Shown here: in pieces, positions 24,380 to 36,500 of the stretch | How positions within the stretch are numbered: the first letter of the stretch is position 1 | Layout of the letters: each line of letters begins with the position of its first letter | Assembly (NCBI GenBank): GCA_015179125.1 | Contig: WHVA01000131.1 | Span: 62,001 to 126,000 of the forward strand | Direction: 5' to 3' | Length of the DNA stretch: 64,000 bases | Origin: Gautieria morchelliformis | Lineage: Eukaryota > Basidiomycota > Agaricomycetes > Gomphales > Gomphaceae | The notes under the pieces: model-generated | Databases searched by the model: none | The model's input: only the letters and a program-made list of their open reading frames with translations | Told to the model about the DNA's origin: nothing | Position numbers and translations under genes: made by a program

Positions 24380-27009
24380 CATCAAAGAAGTCATGGATGT
24401 TGCACCATCAACGTCCACGACGTCCACGCCACGACCAGCAGCCCCAAAGAAGGGGGCCGCTGCGATATTTTTGAAAAAGCTAGCTCCCGAAAACTGGGAG
24501 ATAGCGTTGTGGAACAACAGCCTTGCCATTATCCATTTGGATAAGTGTGAATGTTGTGAGTCATATGCAACTCACCTAGTGGAGTCATCAAACTCTGGTA
24601 AGATACGGATGCTAGACAATGACATCGCCTATTCCATTGAGGACACCTGGCTCTGGATCACCAAAGGGGCCAGGCAGATGGCAGTCGAGGACGCTCAAGC
24701 AGAGATTGAGTGCCTCAAGCGGGACCTGATCTCCGAGCATGAGCAAGTCTCACGCCAGGATGACAAAATCCACGAGTTGAAACAACAACTCAAAGGAGCC
24801 AGGCAGACGCGTCCCGCCCTGCTGCAGCCAAAGGCTCAGCCTGTGGCTGCCATCTTCCTTCCCAATGGCTCCATTGCCATCACGTGAAAAAAGGGCAACA
24901 TTATCCCCAGGGGCCATGACCCTCTCAACAGGTCTGGCTCTGGCCAACCGCATCATGGAGCCCAGCATGGCACCCGTTGTGGATGCCCGAGTGGCATCCA
25001 GGACAGCAACAGTCACCATGCTGTCGACTGCAATGGTGCCGTTTGAGTTGTACGACGCCGACATCCCGGATGGGTGGCAGTGCAACATGTCAATCTGGGA
25101 CGATTATGACCCAGATCAGCCTGAACGCGTTTCCAAATGGAAACACAGAAAATATCTCCCACCACCAGTCATGGAAAACGGACTGGCGGATGAACTAGAA
25201 CGTGTTGTCAAGATTGGTTTTTAGGCGTTAATATCGTGTATTAGTGAACACAGCGAATGCCCTAATGACTTGTGTGAATAAGTATGCCGTTCGGCGAATA
25301 GGTGAACCAATAAATGTTCACAAGATAAGAGGGCTGCCTGAGCGGAGCTCTCACTATCTACAGTCATAGCGAAATAGCCCGTGGCACTCGACAATGTAAC
25401 GTACAAGGTGTCACGGAAGGGTTGTCTAAGTAGCGACAATCCCTTCCCTGTCAGCACAGAAAATAGTTCGAAGGCTAAGGTAACGAAGATGAAGTATGAG
25501 AACTCACCAGTGATGCCTAAGTCCTATTCCGGTCGAAAATAGAAATCTCCAGGAGAAGGCTCAAGACGATGATCACAGTGAGGGCAAGTTTGCACAAGAT
25601 GGACGACATATGATAATTGAACTGGGGAATATACATGCGAATGTAAACTACTTGTATTGAATGCTCGTAAGGTATCAGTGAATAGGAAAGAGGCCGTCAC
25701 GAGTCAGGGTTGGATAGGGGTGCGCAGTCGTGATACAACATAGATGAAATAAACATACAATAGAGTGAGAGAAGAGGGAGAACATGAAACGACGGAGAGC
25801 GAAGGTGGCGGAGGCACCTATGTACAAAATTATGTCTTGGGGCCCGCATATACACCGCCCTGCACGGGTTCTTCATCTGCTGGGTTGATCCCACATGACC
25901 TACGTGTAGGACATCCCGTGAATGCACCCTGCTCATATGAACACCAAAAGGGGGTTGGATCGAAAGCTGATGGAGCTACTGATGAGCCATTATGCCAGGT
26001 AGGGATGTCGATCGTGATTTGATGGTGTGCCTGCTGGCGAATGATGCGAGCAGCGAATGGCTGTTCAGCGAAATGCGAGGAAGGGCGAACGGAGATGACA
26101 TAGGGGAGGAGTGGTCGAGGTGGAGGGTGAAGCCGAGCGAACATGGGGGAGGAGTGGCGAAAGGGGAAATGGGGATAACAAGGTACAGGAAATACACAAG
26201 TCACGACAATCCGATCATAGGAACACCATCAAAAGAGGGTTGAGCAGAGGAGGTGATAGGCCCAGCGATGACTGCCAAGTCAGTCCAAAGATGTCGATCA
26301 TGCTTTGACGGCGTGGCTATGGTAAATGGGACGAACAGTGAAGATCGGTTGCCAAACACGGCAAGGGTGATCGGAACAAACACGGAGGTGGAGGGAGAAA
26401 TGGAAGAACAGGGCATCTGAGTATGGGAAATAAACACGTCATGACATGTGTCAAGGATGTGTATCTAGCAGAGTTGTCGGCGCATGGCGTTGACAACCCC
26501 CAGCTACAACAAGCACTAGCCACAGCTCAGGCCCAATACATTGGGCCTCACGTTGTGCTACCGCCGCCCAGGTCGGGAGTTGTGCAATGCTACCCAGGGG
26601 AAGGGGAGCCGTTGAGACATGGAGATCCACCAATCTCCGTGATGGGCCCCTTGCCGCAGCCCCTAGGCAGATCGGTCCCTTGGGTTGCCGAGTAGTACCA
26701 CATCTGCCCGATCAGTGAGCAGAGGTTTTTAGACCTCCTTGCGCTTGCCAGGGACACTCCAGTCGACCAGCGCACGCCGGAAATGAACATGGCATTCCGA
26801 CACTTCCGCAAGGAATGCCCCCGTAAACCCCATCCAAATTACATGAACATTTTGGATGGTACACCTGATGATATCATCACGGTGCTTAACGGGTGGCGGT
26901 CCAACGTTGAAGGAGTCCCTCCCGCCATCCGGGATGATGTGGAGGGCAGGCTCAACACAACAGATAGTGATATCTAGATGTGGGTACGGATCCTGGCCCC
27001 CAAGGGCAA
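24380..27009 (+). other. Third ORF region of chromovirus A, split by a solo LTR
   Basis: The coding-like sequence on both sides of the solo LTR (24393-25205 and 26452-27009) matches the third ORF of B and C. The head shows NWEIALWNNSLAIIHLDKCE followed by C-x2-C and a conserved W-x-W. Next is a coiled coil (about 24690-24820), then Pro-rich linkers, then a distal block (GTPDDIITVLNGW, NVEGVPPAIRDD). Function unknown; position after the integrase is where envelope-like or accessory frames sit in other LTR elements, but no signal peptide or membrane segment is visible. Broken fossil. Confidence 0.6.
25206..26446. mobile_element. Solo LTR (S family), second copy, in the third ORF of A
   Basis: 1,241 bp, TGTCAAGATTGG to CGTCATGACA, flanked by CGTGT (25201-25205) and TGTGT (26447-26451), a 5-bp duplication with one mismatch. 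It is collinear with 12562-13592, but longer because a roughly 200-bp segment near 25950-26340 is present as two diverged tandem units (each with GGTGATAGG/GATGGAGC, GATGTCGATC and GGTGTGCC/GGCGTGGC). Confidence 0.75.
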
Positions 27010-27222
27010 TGTAAAGATATCTATCTTAAGCCTCAGGTCACAAGAGCACGACAGAACTTGACCAATGTGTGGTATTCTGATGCTACGTAGTGACAGTGTA
27101 AGGGTAAGAGGCGATGCGGACGGCTGGCCGGTTCCCACGCATAAACTATACAGTGGGTCCCTAAGGGGCCCACTGGGATTATGTAATAACTAATGTACAT
27201 GTAGATACACGGGTTATTTACA
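27010..27222 (-). repeat. LTR of chromovirus C
   Basis: 213 bp, the same length and nearly the same sequence as the two LTRs of B; ends TGTAAATAACC and ATATCTTTACA on the minus strand. A partner LTR at the other end is not present in the window. Confidence 0.85.
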
Positions 27223-27258
27223 CCCTCCCCCTCTATACATAACTATAGGGGTTAATTA

Positions 27259-29126
27259 CTACTCATAGAGGTCGTCCATGAGGGAGTCCTCTAGAGTGGC
27301 CGATACGACGACGTCGTCGTCGTACGGGGCCGGAGGAGCACGTGACTCCTCCGGGGGCACCTCTGCGTCATCGGTGGTGATCGGGTGAGGCTGGTCGGCC
27401 TCACCACTAGCGGCGGTCTCCGCTTGGGCGCTGGGGCCCGCGTCCTCGCGGAGCATGGCCTCAACGGCAGGGTCCTCCGTTTGAGGAGGGGGCCGGAAGC
27501 GCGCCAGGTCTTGGTCGAGCTGAGCGTGAGTGAGGGGTCGTGGCACTGCGGCCCTCACGTGGCTGGTCTCGATGACCTTTGTTGGCCCTCACGGGCGGCG
27601 GCGCTGAATGCCACGCCGGTGATGCTGCACTGAACGTAATGTTCAATGCGCGCCGCTCGCTCGCGAGTGACTCCCGTGTAGCGGGCCAACCATCTCGCGA
27701 TCTCCGCGAGTGGGATGTCGGGGCCGGCTCGGCCCTCCACAGGGAATGGGCCCGTGATTGAGAGCCGCAGGGTGGTGCTCTGAGGCGTCAGCACTGCCCT
27801 GGCGTCGACGAGGCTCGACCATTGGTCCGTCAAGCCAAAGAGGTCGAGTAGCCTCGCCCTGAGCGGTGATGCGACCCCTTTGACCCGGGGCGCAAGGGCC
27901 TTCAACCACAGCCAGACGTCCATGTCGTCTAGGTTGAAGGTGCCATCCGCGTTGTCACGGATGGTGGAGGGGATTCCTTCAGGGTTGTGTATCCAACCCT
28001 TTAGAATGGCCGCGATGTCGTGCGGGGTACCGCCCGCTATCACGAGACAATCCCTTTTGGGATTGCGAGCGCGTTATTTGCGCTTGATGCGTTTGAATAC
28101 GCCAATCATCTCGCGCGTACGCGCGATCTGCGGCGTTTGTTTTGCCCACGCTATGAGTTCGACGAAGCGGGGTTCGTCGAGCGGGCAGACGTCGTACCAT
28201 TGGGTACGACGTTGTTGGGCCTTTCCTACCGGTCGTGGTAGGAGGCCCATCTCAGAGATCGGTGGATCTCTGAGTGGGATGAGCCTTCCCTGCCCGGGTA
28301 GGGAGGATGAACCGACTCAACTGTCCCCGCCGGCGGAGGTAGGGCCACGCCAGGCCCAAGGTACTGGGCCTCGACCTGTGCTACCCGCCGCTGAAGGGTG
28401 GGGTTGTTGATGGTGTGCGACGATGACGCCGCTAGGTAAGTGCTGATTGCGCTTTCCTTCCCAATGGCTAGCCCATTGACGGTGTGGAGGGAGCCGCGCA
28501 ATTTCTTGCGCTTCTTCTTTGGCTGCTCTGCCAGCCGCTGTGCCCGTTTGGGGTCATATGTCTTCCAGACGGACGAGTCGGACTCCCATCCATCTAGGAC
28601 GCCATACGCAGAGTCGGAAGGTGCGCTCTGCCCTTCCGTTGTTGTCCTGGTCGGAGTCGGCACCGACAATCGGGACACGAGCCCCGATGTTGCGCGCGCC
28701 GGCAACGGCGCCGTTGTGCGAGGTGAAGATGGCCCGGCCACTGGGTCTGTGGCCGGGTCATGTCGCGGCCTTTTTGAGGCAGCGTGGACCAGGGTAACCT
28801 GGAGCTAGGCTGCACTCAGCTGCTGCTCCAGTTCCTTGATCCTGGCGCGCTCGGTTACGAGCGCGTCGTCGCGGTCCTCGACCGCGCATTCCAGCTCCTT
28901 GACCTCTTTTTTGAGGTCGTGGGACGTCCCGGAGGGGCTCTTCTCGCACGTCACGCGCGATGCCCCTTGGGAGCCATCCCCAAGCTGCATTGACGGCGTC
29001 GCCGATGTCTTCATCCCGCAACTTGACCTTGTGGGTGCCGGTCGTGGCCCTAAGGTGCACGGCATAGTCCGCGCATGTTGCGCAATCGTCCGGGTGGACG
29101 ATGGCGAGGGCGTCCTCCCATCCCAC
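27259..29126 (-). other. Third ORF region of chromovirus C
   Basis: Minus-strand coding-like region. It has a head with GWEDALAIVHPDDC, then C-x2-C-ADYAVHL; a coiled coil (KELECAVEDRDDALVTERAR); a Ser/Thr/Pro linker; a basic KKKRKKLRG patch; and the distal GGTPHDIAAILKGW and NPEGIPSTIRDN block near 28000. It is collinear with the third ORF of B. The function is not known; the basic patch could be a nuclear localisation signal. Treated as a fossil part. Confidence 0.6.
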
Positions 29127-29282
29127 GATCGTCCAGTGCTCCTGGTCTATCGGAGCACGGAGAATGTCTGCGGCCCCTTGCCTCAGGGCCGTTGTTCACG
29201 TTGTGGACGTTGATGGGTCAACGTCCATCCCATCTTTGGGGGGCATCATCTTCGTGGGTAGAGGATGGTGGTGGTTGCTTCC

Positions 29283-30353
29283 TGTTGTGACAAACACAAT
29301 TATTTCACCTCAAATCTTTATATATATAAAATAAAACTAATAAAGAAAGAAAAGAAAAACAAAAGAAAAAACAAAAGAAACAAAAAATATATTCATGACA
29401 GACATCGGCGCAGACGACGATCACACGAAATTTATGTCATGCTATGTTACTCACAAATCGGGTGATATACAGGAGTTCAAGCGTCGACCACGTGCGGTCG
29501 ATCAGGGACGGCGCGTCTATCGGGTGATGGCATCAGCCATGACGTCGACAGGCGCCAGGCCATAGATACCGAGGGGTACGGGCACCAAACGCCGCAGAGA
29601 ATAGCAGACTGCGCAGGGGTACAGGGTGTTGTGGAGTGACCTGAGAAAGTCACCTGCAACACATATATTCAATCAGCTGCCACACAAGAGAGGCACAGAG
29701 ACAGCGGCCCCATCTCCAAGCCCAGCATATATGCTGGGCAGGGTAAAATCAAATCCATTTTCTATTTGAATCCCATGACACGTCTGACTGATTACTATCC
29801 TAACAACATGTGGACAGGGGCTTTGTATACTAGGTACAGATCTCTATTCCAAAGCCCAGACAATCCTAACACCATCCCCATCACCCCATGACTTTATAAC
29901 TACAAATTAATCACCCCTTAGTTACAAAGTAGTTTTTCGACCCATGCATCCAATATCTTGAACACTAGTAGTTACTATCAGTATAGTATAAATAGCTAGT
30001 ACAAATGTATGAACAGATCGATCCAGAATCAATTATTCTGCCTCCTAAAATTGCTACAGTCTTGTTTGATAGCTACATAACTCAGATCTTAATAATTTAC
30101 TCCAAATCTTCGTTGAGAGTCTATTATTACTGCTTACTCTACACTACCTTAAAAGCGAACGCTTTTGATTTGACTATCCCTTGGATCGACACCATTCTTC
30201 CATCAATGCGGTCATGTGACCTGCATTCATCAGTGCTGGACGCGCCTCAAAGGGCTTAGTCAGCACATAGAAGAGAGGCGAACACAGTGGTTTCAACCAC
30301 TAAGCAATAGATTTCATTCGTTAAAAGACACTAATTGATATTTTAATCTAAAA
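29283..30353 (+). mobile_element. Insertion E2, second copy of the 1-kb E element, target duplication CTTCC
   Basis: Starts TGTTGTGACAAAC and ends TAATCTAAAA, flanked by CTTCC at 29278-29282 and 30354-30358. Element B has the same chromovirus junction without the insertion (near 52000), which confirms the borders. The purine-rich, A-rich stretch at 29330-29395 and the 84-residue frame (30005-30259, start MYEQIDPESI) match E1. Confidence 0.8.
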
Positions 30354-31240
30354 CTTCCAAGAAGCGATGCGCCCTCGGAAAGATCCGAGGTGAAAATTTA
30401 ACCGCGCTGTGGCCGGCGCATCAGGTGGCCTGCACGTGACAGACACGTCTAGCGGCATCTGGGGAGGTCGCGTGGCTTGCCCACCCCCCAAAGCTCTAGG
30501 TAGCTATCCAGGGCTTCAAGGCCCTTGCAGGATGACATGGGTTCCCATGTCATGTCGCCTAGGGTCCAACGGACCTGGAATTCCATGTCCGTCGAGTTTA
30601 TCCATCGATGTGCGATAATCTCGTTGACGAGCCACTCCTCATCGTCATTTGCTCCGAAGTCATAAAATGACTTGGCCTCACGACGAGGGAACAATTCGTC
30701 GTTGTTAGCCTCGTATCGCCGTACGAGGCTGAAATGGAAGACCGGTGAAATGCGACGGCTTTTCAGTTCGTCGGGGAGATCAAGGGTCACCGTCGAGGCA
30801 TCATTGTGAGCCTCGATGACGCGGTACGGTCCGATGTACCGCGGGACTAGTTTTCTGGCTCTTCCTTTCGGGAGAGTTAGGTTTTGTGTCAAAAGGTAGA
30901 CGTGGTCGTTGGCCGAGTACCTGTCGCTCGCCATACATTTCTTATTTGCGTGAAACGTTTGCGTCACTCGATGCTCTATGATTGCATCGTGTGCCGCCAT
31001 CAGGTTCCATTTTGCCTGATGTGCGAACCGGGCTACCCCCTTGAATGGGGTGTCCGCGGCTATGGGGAGGTCTATCCACGGCATATAGCCCTGGATCAGC
31101 TCGAAAGGTGCGAACCCTGTGGTCACACTGACGTTGCTGTTGAGGGCGACCTCAACCATTGGGCATTTCACTGCCCAATCCTTCTGATGGTCTCTGACGA
31201 CCGCGCACAATATCTGGCCGATCGAGCAGTTTGCCCGCTC

Positions 31241-33594
31241 GGTTGCTCCATCCGTTTGTGGATGGAAGGCAGTTGACATGAGGAGCTTAGTCCCCATGAG
31301 TCGCTGGAGTTCACGCCAGAAGATCGACGTGAAATTTGAGTCTCTGTCTGAGACGATGGAGTCGGGAACTCCATGCAGTCGGATGACCTCTTTCAGAAAC
31401 AGCCAGGCTACTCCCTTGGCTGACACGCTCGTTGTGGTCGGCACGAGGTGTACGAGCGACGTTAGTCGGTCGATGACTACCATCAGGTAGTTGCAGTCGT
31501 TGGATTTGGGCAGGGGCCCCATGAAGCCGATGCCAATCGACCGCCACGGCCTATCTGGAATGGGTAGGCTGTGTAGTAGGCCTTTGGGCCGTTGTGGCCC
31601 GGTTTTCGTCATCTGGCACCTCACGCACGATGTGCAGAACGCTTCTATGTCTGGGTTCATGCCCGGCCACCAATATGCTCTTTGAACGTAGTTTGAAGTC
31701 TTCAGATGGCCGTAGTGGCCGACTATCTGATGTGCCCGATCGATGATAATTTCGATCAGCCTCCTTCCCCCTTGAAGAACATAGCGGGGGACGGCAATGA
31801 CATTTCTCTTGAGCTGATTCTTAGTCCAGATCAGCTCGTCCCGGATCCCGAATCTCAGGTGCGCGTCCGGGTGCGCCATGATCTTTGTGAACATGGTGTC
31901 CCTATGGTACGCGTCTCATAGGACCTTAGACAGGCCTACGCCTGATTGATGGCCGAGGGGTACACGCCGACGAGGATAAGATGCAACGCATCCGCGAGTG
32001 GCGCAGGCCACGGACGTTCAACGACGTCCAGCGTTTCCTCCGGCTGGTACAGTATCTGGCACACTACATCCCGGATGTTAGCGCATATACCACCCCACTA
32101 TCAGGCTGTGCGCGTAATAACCGTCCATTCGAATGGACACCACTGCTCGACAAATGCTGGCAAAGCATTAAGGTGTTGGCCTGTAAGGCCCCGATCCTGC
32201 ATCCAGTAGACGCAAGGTGCCCAGAGCCGATCTGGGTGATCACCAACGGATTAAAAGCCGGCGTCGGTGCGGTCTACGGCCAAGGTCCTGACTGGAAAAC
32301 CTGTCGACCAGCCGGCTTCTTGTCAAAGAAGTTCAGCGTTGCTCAGCAACACTACCGGACTCACAAGCACGAAACGATCGCGGTGCTCGAGGCTCTCATG
32401 AAATGGGAGGACAAACTGCTGGGGCGAAGGTTCACCCTCGTCACAGACCACAAGGGGCTCGAATACTTCGAGACCCAAAAGAGCCTATCTGACAGACAGG
32501 TCAGATGGTGGGAGTTTCTCTCCCGGTTCAATTTCAACACCGTTCATGTTGACGGTGTAGAGAACAAGGTAGCGGACTGCCTGTCGCGCTACTACGAGAG
32601 CGACACGAGTGATGACAATCACCCGGACCACGTCTTCGTGAACGCGGATGCGCGTTTAGATCCGGACGGTGAGTTATTGCCCACCGACCGGTATGTCGAG
32701 CTGCGAGCAGCGGCGACAAGACACTCTAAATGCCTCGCTGAGAAGACAGAGGCGAGAGTAATGGAAGCTGCCGCATTAAACGAGGGCTCACCAGAGCCCA
32801 CGAATGTCGCCGCGTCCCACGACGACGACGATGACGTCAGAGCCATCGCCGCAGGAAATGATGGCGCACCCCTGCGCCGGATCATTGAGCAAGGCGTAGG
32901 CCTGTCTAAGGTCCTACGAGACACGTACCATAGGGACACCATGTTCACAAAGATCATGGCGCACCCGGACACGCACCTGAGATTTGGGATCCGGGACGGG
33001 CTGATCTGGACTAAGAATCAGCTCAAGAGAGACGTCATTGCCGTCCCCCGCTATGTTCTTCAAGGGGGAAGGAGGCTGATCGAAATTATCATCGATCGGG
33101 CACATCAGATAGTCGGCCACTACGGCCATCTGAAGACTTCAAACTACGTTCGAAGAGCATATTGGTGGCCGGGCATGAACCCAGACATAGAAGCGTTCTG
33201 CACATCATGCGCGAGGTGCCAGATGATGAAAACCGGGCCACAACGGCCCAAAGGCCTACTACACAGCCTACCCATTCCGGATAGGCCGTGGCAGTCGATT
33301 GGCATCGACTTCATGGGGCCCCTGCCCAAATCCAACGACTGCAACTACCTGATGGTAGTCATCGACCGACTAACGTCGCTCGTACACCTCGTGCTGACCA
33401 CAACGAGCGTGTCAGCCAAGGGAGTAGCCTGGCTGTTTCTGAAAGAGGTCATCCGACTGCATGGAGTTCCCGACTCCATCGTCTCGGACAGAGACTCAAA
33501 GTTCACGTCGATCTTCTGGCGTGAACTCCAGCGACTCATGGGGACTAAGCTCCTCATGTCAACTGCCTTCCATCCACAAACGGATGGAGCAACC
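31241..33594. repeat. 702-bp inverted repeat formed by C and D
   Basis: 31241-31942 read on the minus strand and 32893-33594 on the plus strand are the same integrase segment, both 702 bp and nearly identical. They begin GGCGTAGGCCTGTCTAAGGT and end GGATGGAGCAACC. The loop between the arms is 950 bp. Confidence 0.8.
31943..33594 (+). mobile_element. Gypsy chromovirus D, fragment (reverse transcriptase end, RNase H, integrase)
   Basis: One forward frame from 31981 covers the end of reverse transcriptase (QRIREWRRPRTFNDVQRFL), RNase H (PIWVITNGLKAGVGAVYG, TLVTDHKGLEYFETQ) and integrase up to LLMSTAFHPQTDG. It is closely related to B and C. It abuts C at 31942/31943 and F at 33594/33595 with no LTR at either end. 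Confidence 0.75.
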
Positions 33595-36500
33595 AAGCCT
33601 TCACCACCGACTCCTCCTTCTCTTCATTCCGGTACTGCCTCCGGATATCCCGGAGCATTTCCGCTTCCACCCCAACTGCAGTCACTCCTTCTAGGGTGCG
33701 TATTGCAAAGAGACTTGGGCGGAGCAGTGTCATATCCGCGTTGTCTCCACTTCCGCTTCCATGATCCGCACGGCGGGATAGGGCATCGGGCTTGCCCATG
33801 GTGCGGCCGGGGCGGTGGTGGAGCATAAGTCAAAACGGGACAGGTGTAGGGACCACCGTGCTTGTCGTCGGTTCAACTTCTTAGACGTGTGGAAATACTC
33901 GAGGTTCTTGTGGTCTGTCCAGATTTCAAATGGGCATAGAGCACCCTCGAGGAAGTGTCACCACTCCTCCAGCGCTCGCATGATTGCCAGCATCTCCTTG
34001 TCATGGATCTCATAGTTCCGCTCGACCGGACTAAGGCTCTTAGAGAAGAAGGCAATCGGATGCCACCCCCCACCATCTTCTGATGACTGCTGTGACAAGA
34101 GCGCTCCGGTGGCTGCATCAGAAGAATCCGCCTCAACTCGATAAGGGCGAGAATCATTGGGAAAGATCAGGACCGGGGCAGAAGTGATCAGCTCTTTGAG
34201 TTTGTCAAAGGAGGCCTGTTCCGGCTCTCCCCACTGCCATCCAACCTCCTTCTTGGTGAGGTCGAAGAGGGCACAGGCGTGGCAGGAGAAGTCCTTGATG
34301 AACCGCCGGTAGAAATTGACAAACCCAATGAAGGACTGGACCTCCTTCTTGTTCCGTGGCACCGGCCAATCCGACACACCGGAAGCTTTGACTGGGTCCA
34401 TTTCCACCTTTCCTTCCGACACAATCACCGCAAGATACTCTATCCGCGTCCGCTCAAATTTGCACTTTTCCGGCTTGAGACACAGGTTGTACTCCCGGAG
34501 CCATTCCAGCACCCTCCGCACGACTTCCCGATGTTCCGACATTGTTTTTGTGAAGATGAGGATGTCATCGAGGTAGACGCAGACAACCCCTTCTGCTATC
34601 ATGTCACGGAAAATGTCATTCATCATCGTCTGGAATGTGGCAGGACTGTTGGTGAGGCCAAAGAACATGACCTGTGGCTCAAAGAGTCCTCGGTTGGTGC
34701 GGAATGCGGCCTTCCACTCATCTCCCTCCCGGATCCGGACATTATTGAAGCCCGAGCGGACATCCAGCTTAGTGAAGTACCTTGCCCCGCGGAGTTGTGT
34801 GATCAGTTCAGAAATGAGGGGAATGGGGTACCGGTTCTTGATCGTGATCACATTCAAGGCCCGGTAAACCTGCACAAGTCTGAGCGAGCCGTCCTTCTTC
34901 TTGATGAAGAACACCGGAGATGCCATGGGTGACTTGGAGGGGCGGATCCTCCCTGTATGGAGGTTTTCCGCAAGGAATGCATCAAGCTCTACCTGCTCCT
35001 TGGGTGACAGCGGGTAGACTTTCCAGTTGGTGGGCTTTGACCCAGGCTCCAACTCGATGGCGTGGTCCCACAGCTTCCGTGGAGGAGGGCATCAAACGAC
35101 TCCTTGGAAAAGACATCCTCGAACTCCCACAGGTACTCCGGAATTTCCGCCTCCACTCTATCATGCCTCTTGGAGGCTTCAGCAAGGCGCTGCGAAATAT
35201 TTCCGGTGGCGCGGATGTGTTCCGCCTCCGGCGGAAGGTTTACGTACAGCAAGCACTCCCCTTCCGCCAGTGCATCTTCCGGGCCGAGTCGGATGACGTC
35301 GGAGTCGCAATCGGAATCGGAATCGGAAGTGGGACCCGGTTCAAATTCCGCTTCCGAGTCTTCTTCTGCAAGCAGTGGATGGGGGCCAGAACAACATGTC
35401 TGTATGAGCCGTTTGGTCTTCCGCTGCTCCTGGCGCTCCTTCCGCACTTCCGACCGGCACATGTGACACTTGGCTGCACATCGACTCATAGCCAATTGAT
35501 CTCCAGGTTGTGCTCCTGAAGCCAGGTAAACCCGAGGATGATGTCTTGCTTCCCCAGGCTGGTGACTGCAAAGGAAGTGCGTTCTGAATGTCCATCATAG
35601 CGGAGAACTGTGTCTACTATCTCTGTGATGGACCCTGCCTCATTAGGGCTTCCATCCACATTGAATACCGGGATTGCACGTTGCAACTTCCGCGTGGTCA
35701 GTCGGTTCCGTTCCACATAGTCCCGGTCTATAAACTGACCAGTGGCCCCGCAATCGACAAGGGCGGGTCCGGATTTGACTTCCGCCGTATCTGCCGTCTG
35801 GATCTCCACCTTAATGACTAGTGACTTGGGGCCAGGGTGGCAGCAACAACATAGCGCTTTGGAAGGTGTTTCTCCCAAGGGCAGATGCGGGATGGATGGG
35901 GTGTCGGATTTGGTTTTTGTGTGACTTTATCCGGTGGGTCTGTACGAAGCGAGGGGAGTGGGGGCTTTTCATTCTCTACTTCAAGACAGGCGAACCGGTT
36001 ATGTACAAGCAGCAGGGGCACACATCTCACCCGCTGCGCGTCACAAAGTCCGACGCATCCTCCGCTTCCGGTGGACCATGTTCCGCATTTTTGGAAATTC
36101 CTTCCGCAGTGGACACTCCGCTTATGTCCGCAAGTGCGAGGAACTCTGGAAGGAGCTCGAGTTTCTCCTCTGTGGTCATAAGCCGAATATCAAAGGCTTG
36201 GGGGCACTCGCGAGCATAGTGGCCTGGTTGTCAGCATCGGAAGCAGGTGATAGTTCCATGGCCTTTTCCACGCGTGCAGTCAACATCCATCGGGGCAGGG
36301 CCACCCTTTGAGGGAGGGGGGCTAGGGTTCCTAATAGGAGCAGGCGGAGCAAGCATCGGAAATATTTTCCGTGTGGGAATGAATGCACTTCCGGGTTTTG
36401 GCACAGGTGGAGTAGGACGAGCGGAACTGTGTGTCATGTTCCGGTTTGTCTCCACGAAGGCCTCATTTGCTTCCCTGTTCCGGGACACCCTCTGCACAGC

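Larger units (their letters stand above)
5516..27009 (+). mobile_element. Gypsy chromovirus A with nested insertions (5' LTR, gag, pol, chromodomain, third ORF)
   Basis: The 5' LTR is 5516-5747 (TGTAAATATAG to TTCTTACA). Parts in order: gag about 5950-8640 ending in a zinc knuckle (CFECGQTGHIKVNC near 8600); aspartic protease near 9050 (LLDSGSEG); reverse transcriptase about 9650-10400 (YMDDIFIF near 10220); RNase H about 10600-10900; integrase with HHCC and DDE regions, scattered from about 12000 to 15200; chromodomain about 15320-15510 (TWEPMSSCKDL); and a third ORF from 24380. Order PR-RT-RH-IN plus chromodomain defines a Ty3/Gypsy chromovirus. It is interrupted by other elements (11248-11908, 12562-13592, 14070-15082, 15658-24374, 25206-26446) and by C at its end. 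No 3' LTR is visible. An old, broken fossil with many breaks. Confidence 0.8.
27010..31942 (-). mobile_element. Gypsy chromovirus C, incomplete, reverse strand (integrase, chromodomain, third ORF, LTR)
   Basis: The 3' LTR is 27010-27222. Just inside it, on the minus strand, is the purine tract AGAGGGGGAGGG. The third ORF spans about 29126-27259; integrase and chromodomain lie in one frame at 31894-30449 (HQIVGHYGHLK finger with paired cysteines, SIVSDRDSNF core, TWEPMSSCKGL chromodomain). No gag, protease or reverse transcriptase is present. Its LTR begins directly in the third ORF of A, so it is younger than A. E2 (29283-30353) is nested in it. An incomplete fossil. Confidence 0.8.
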
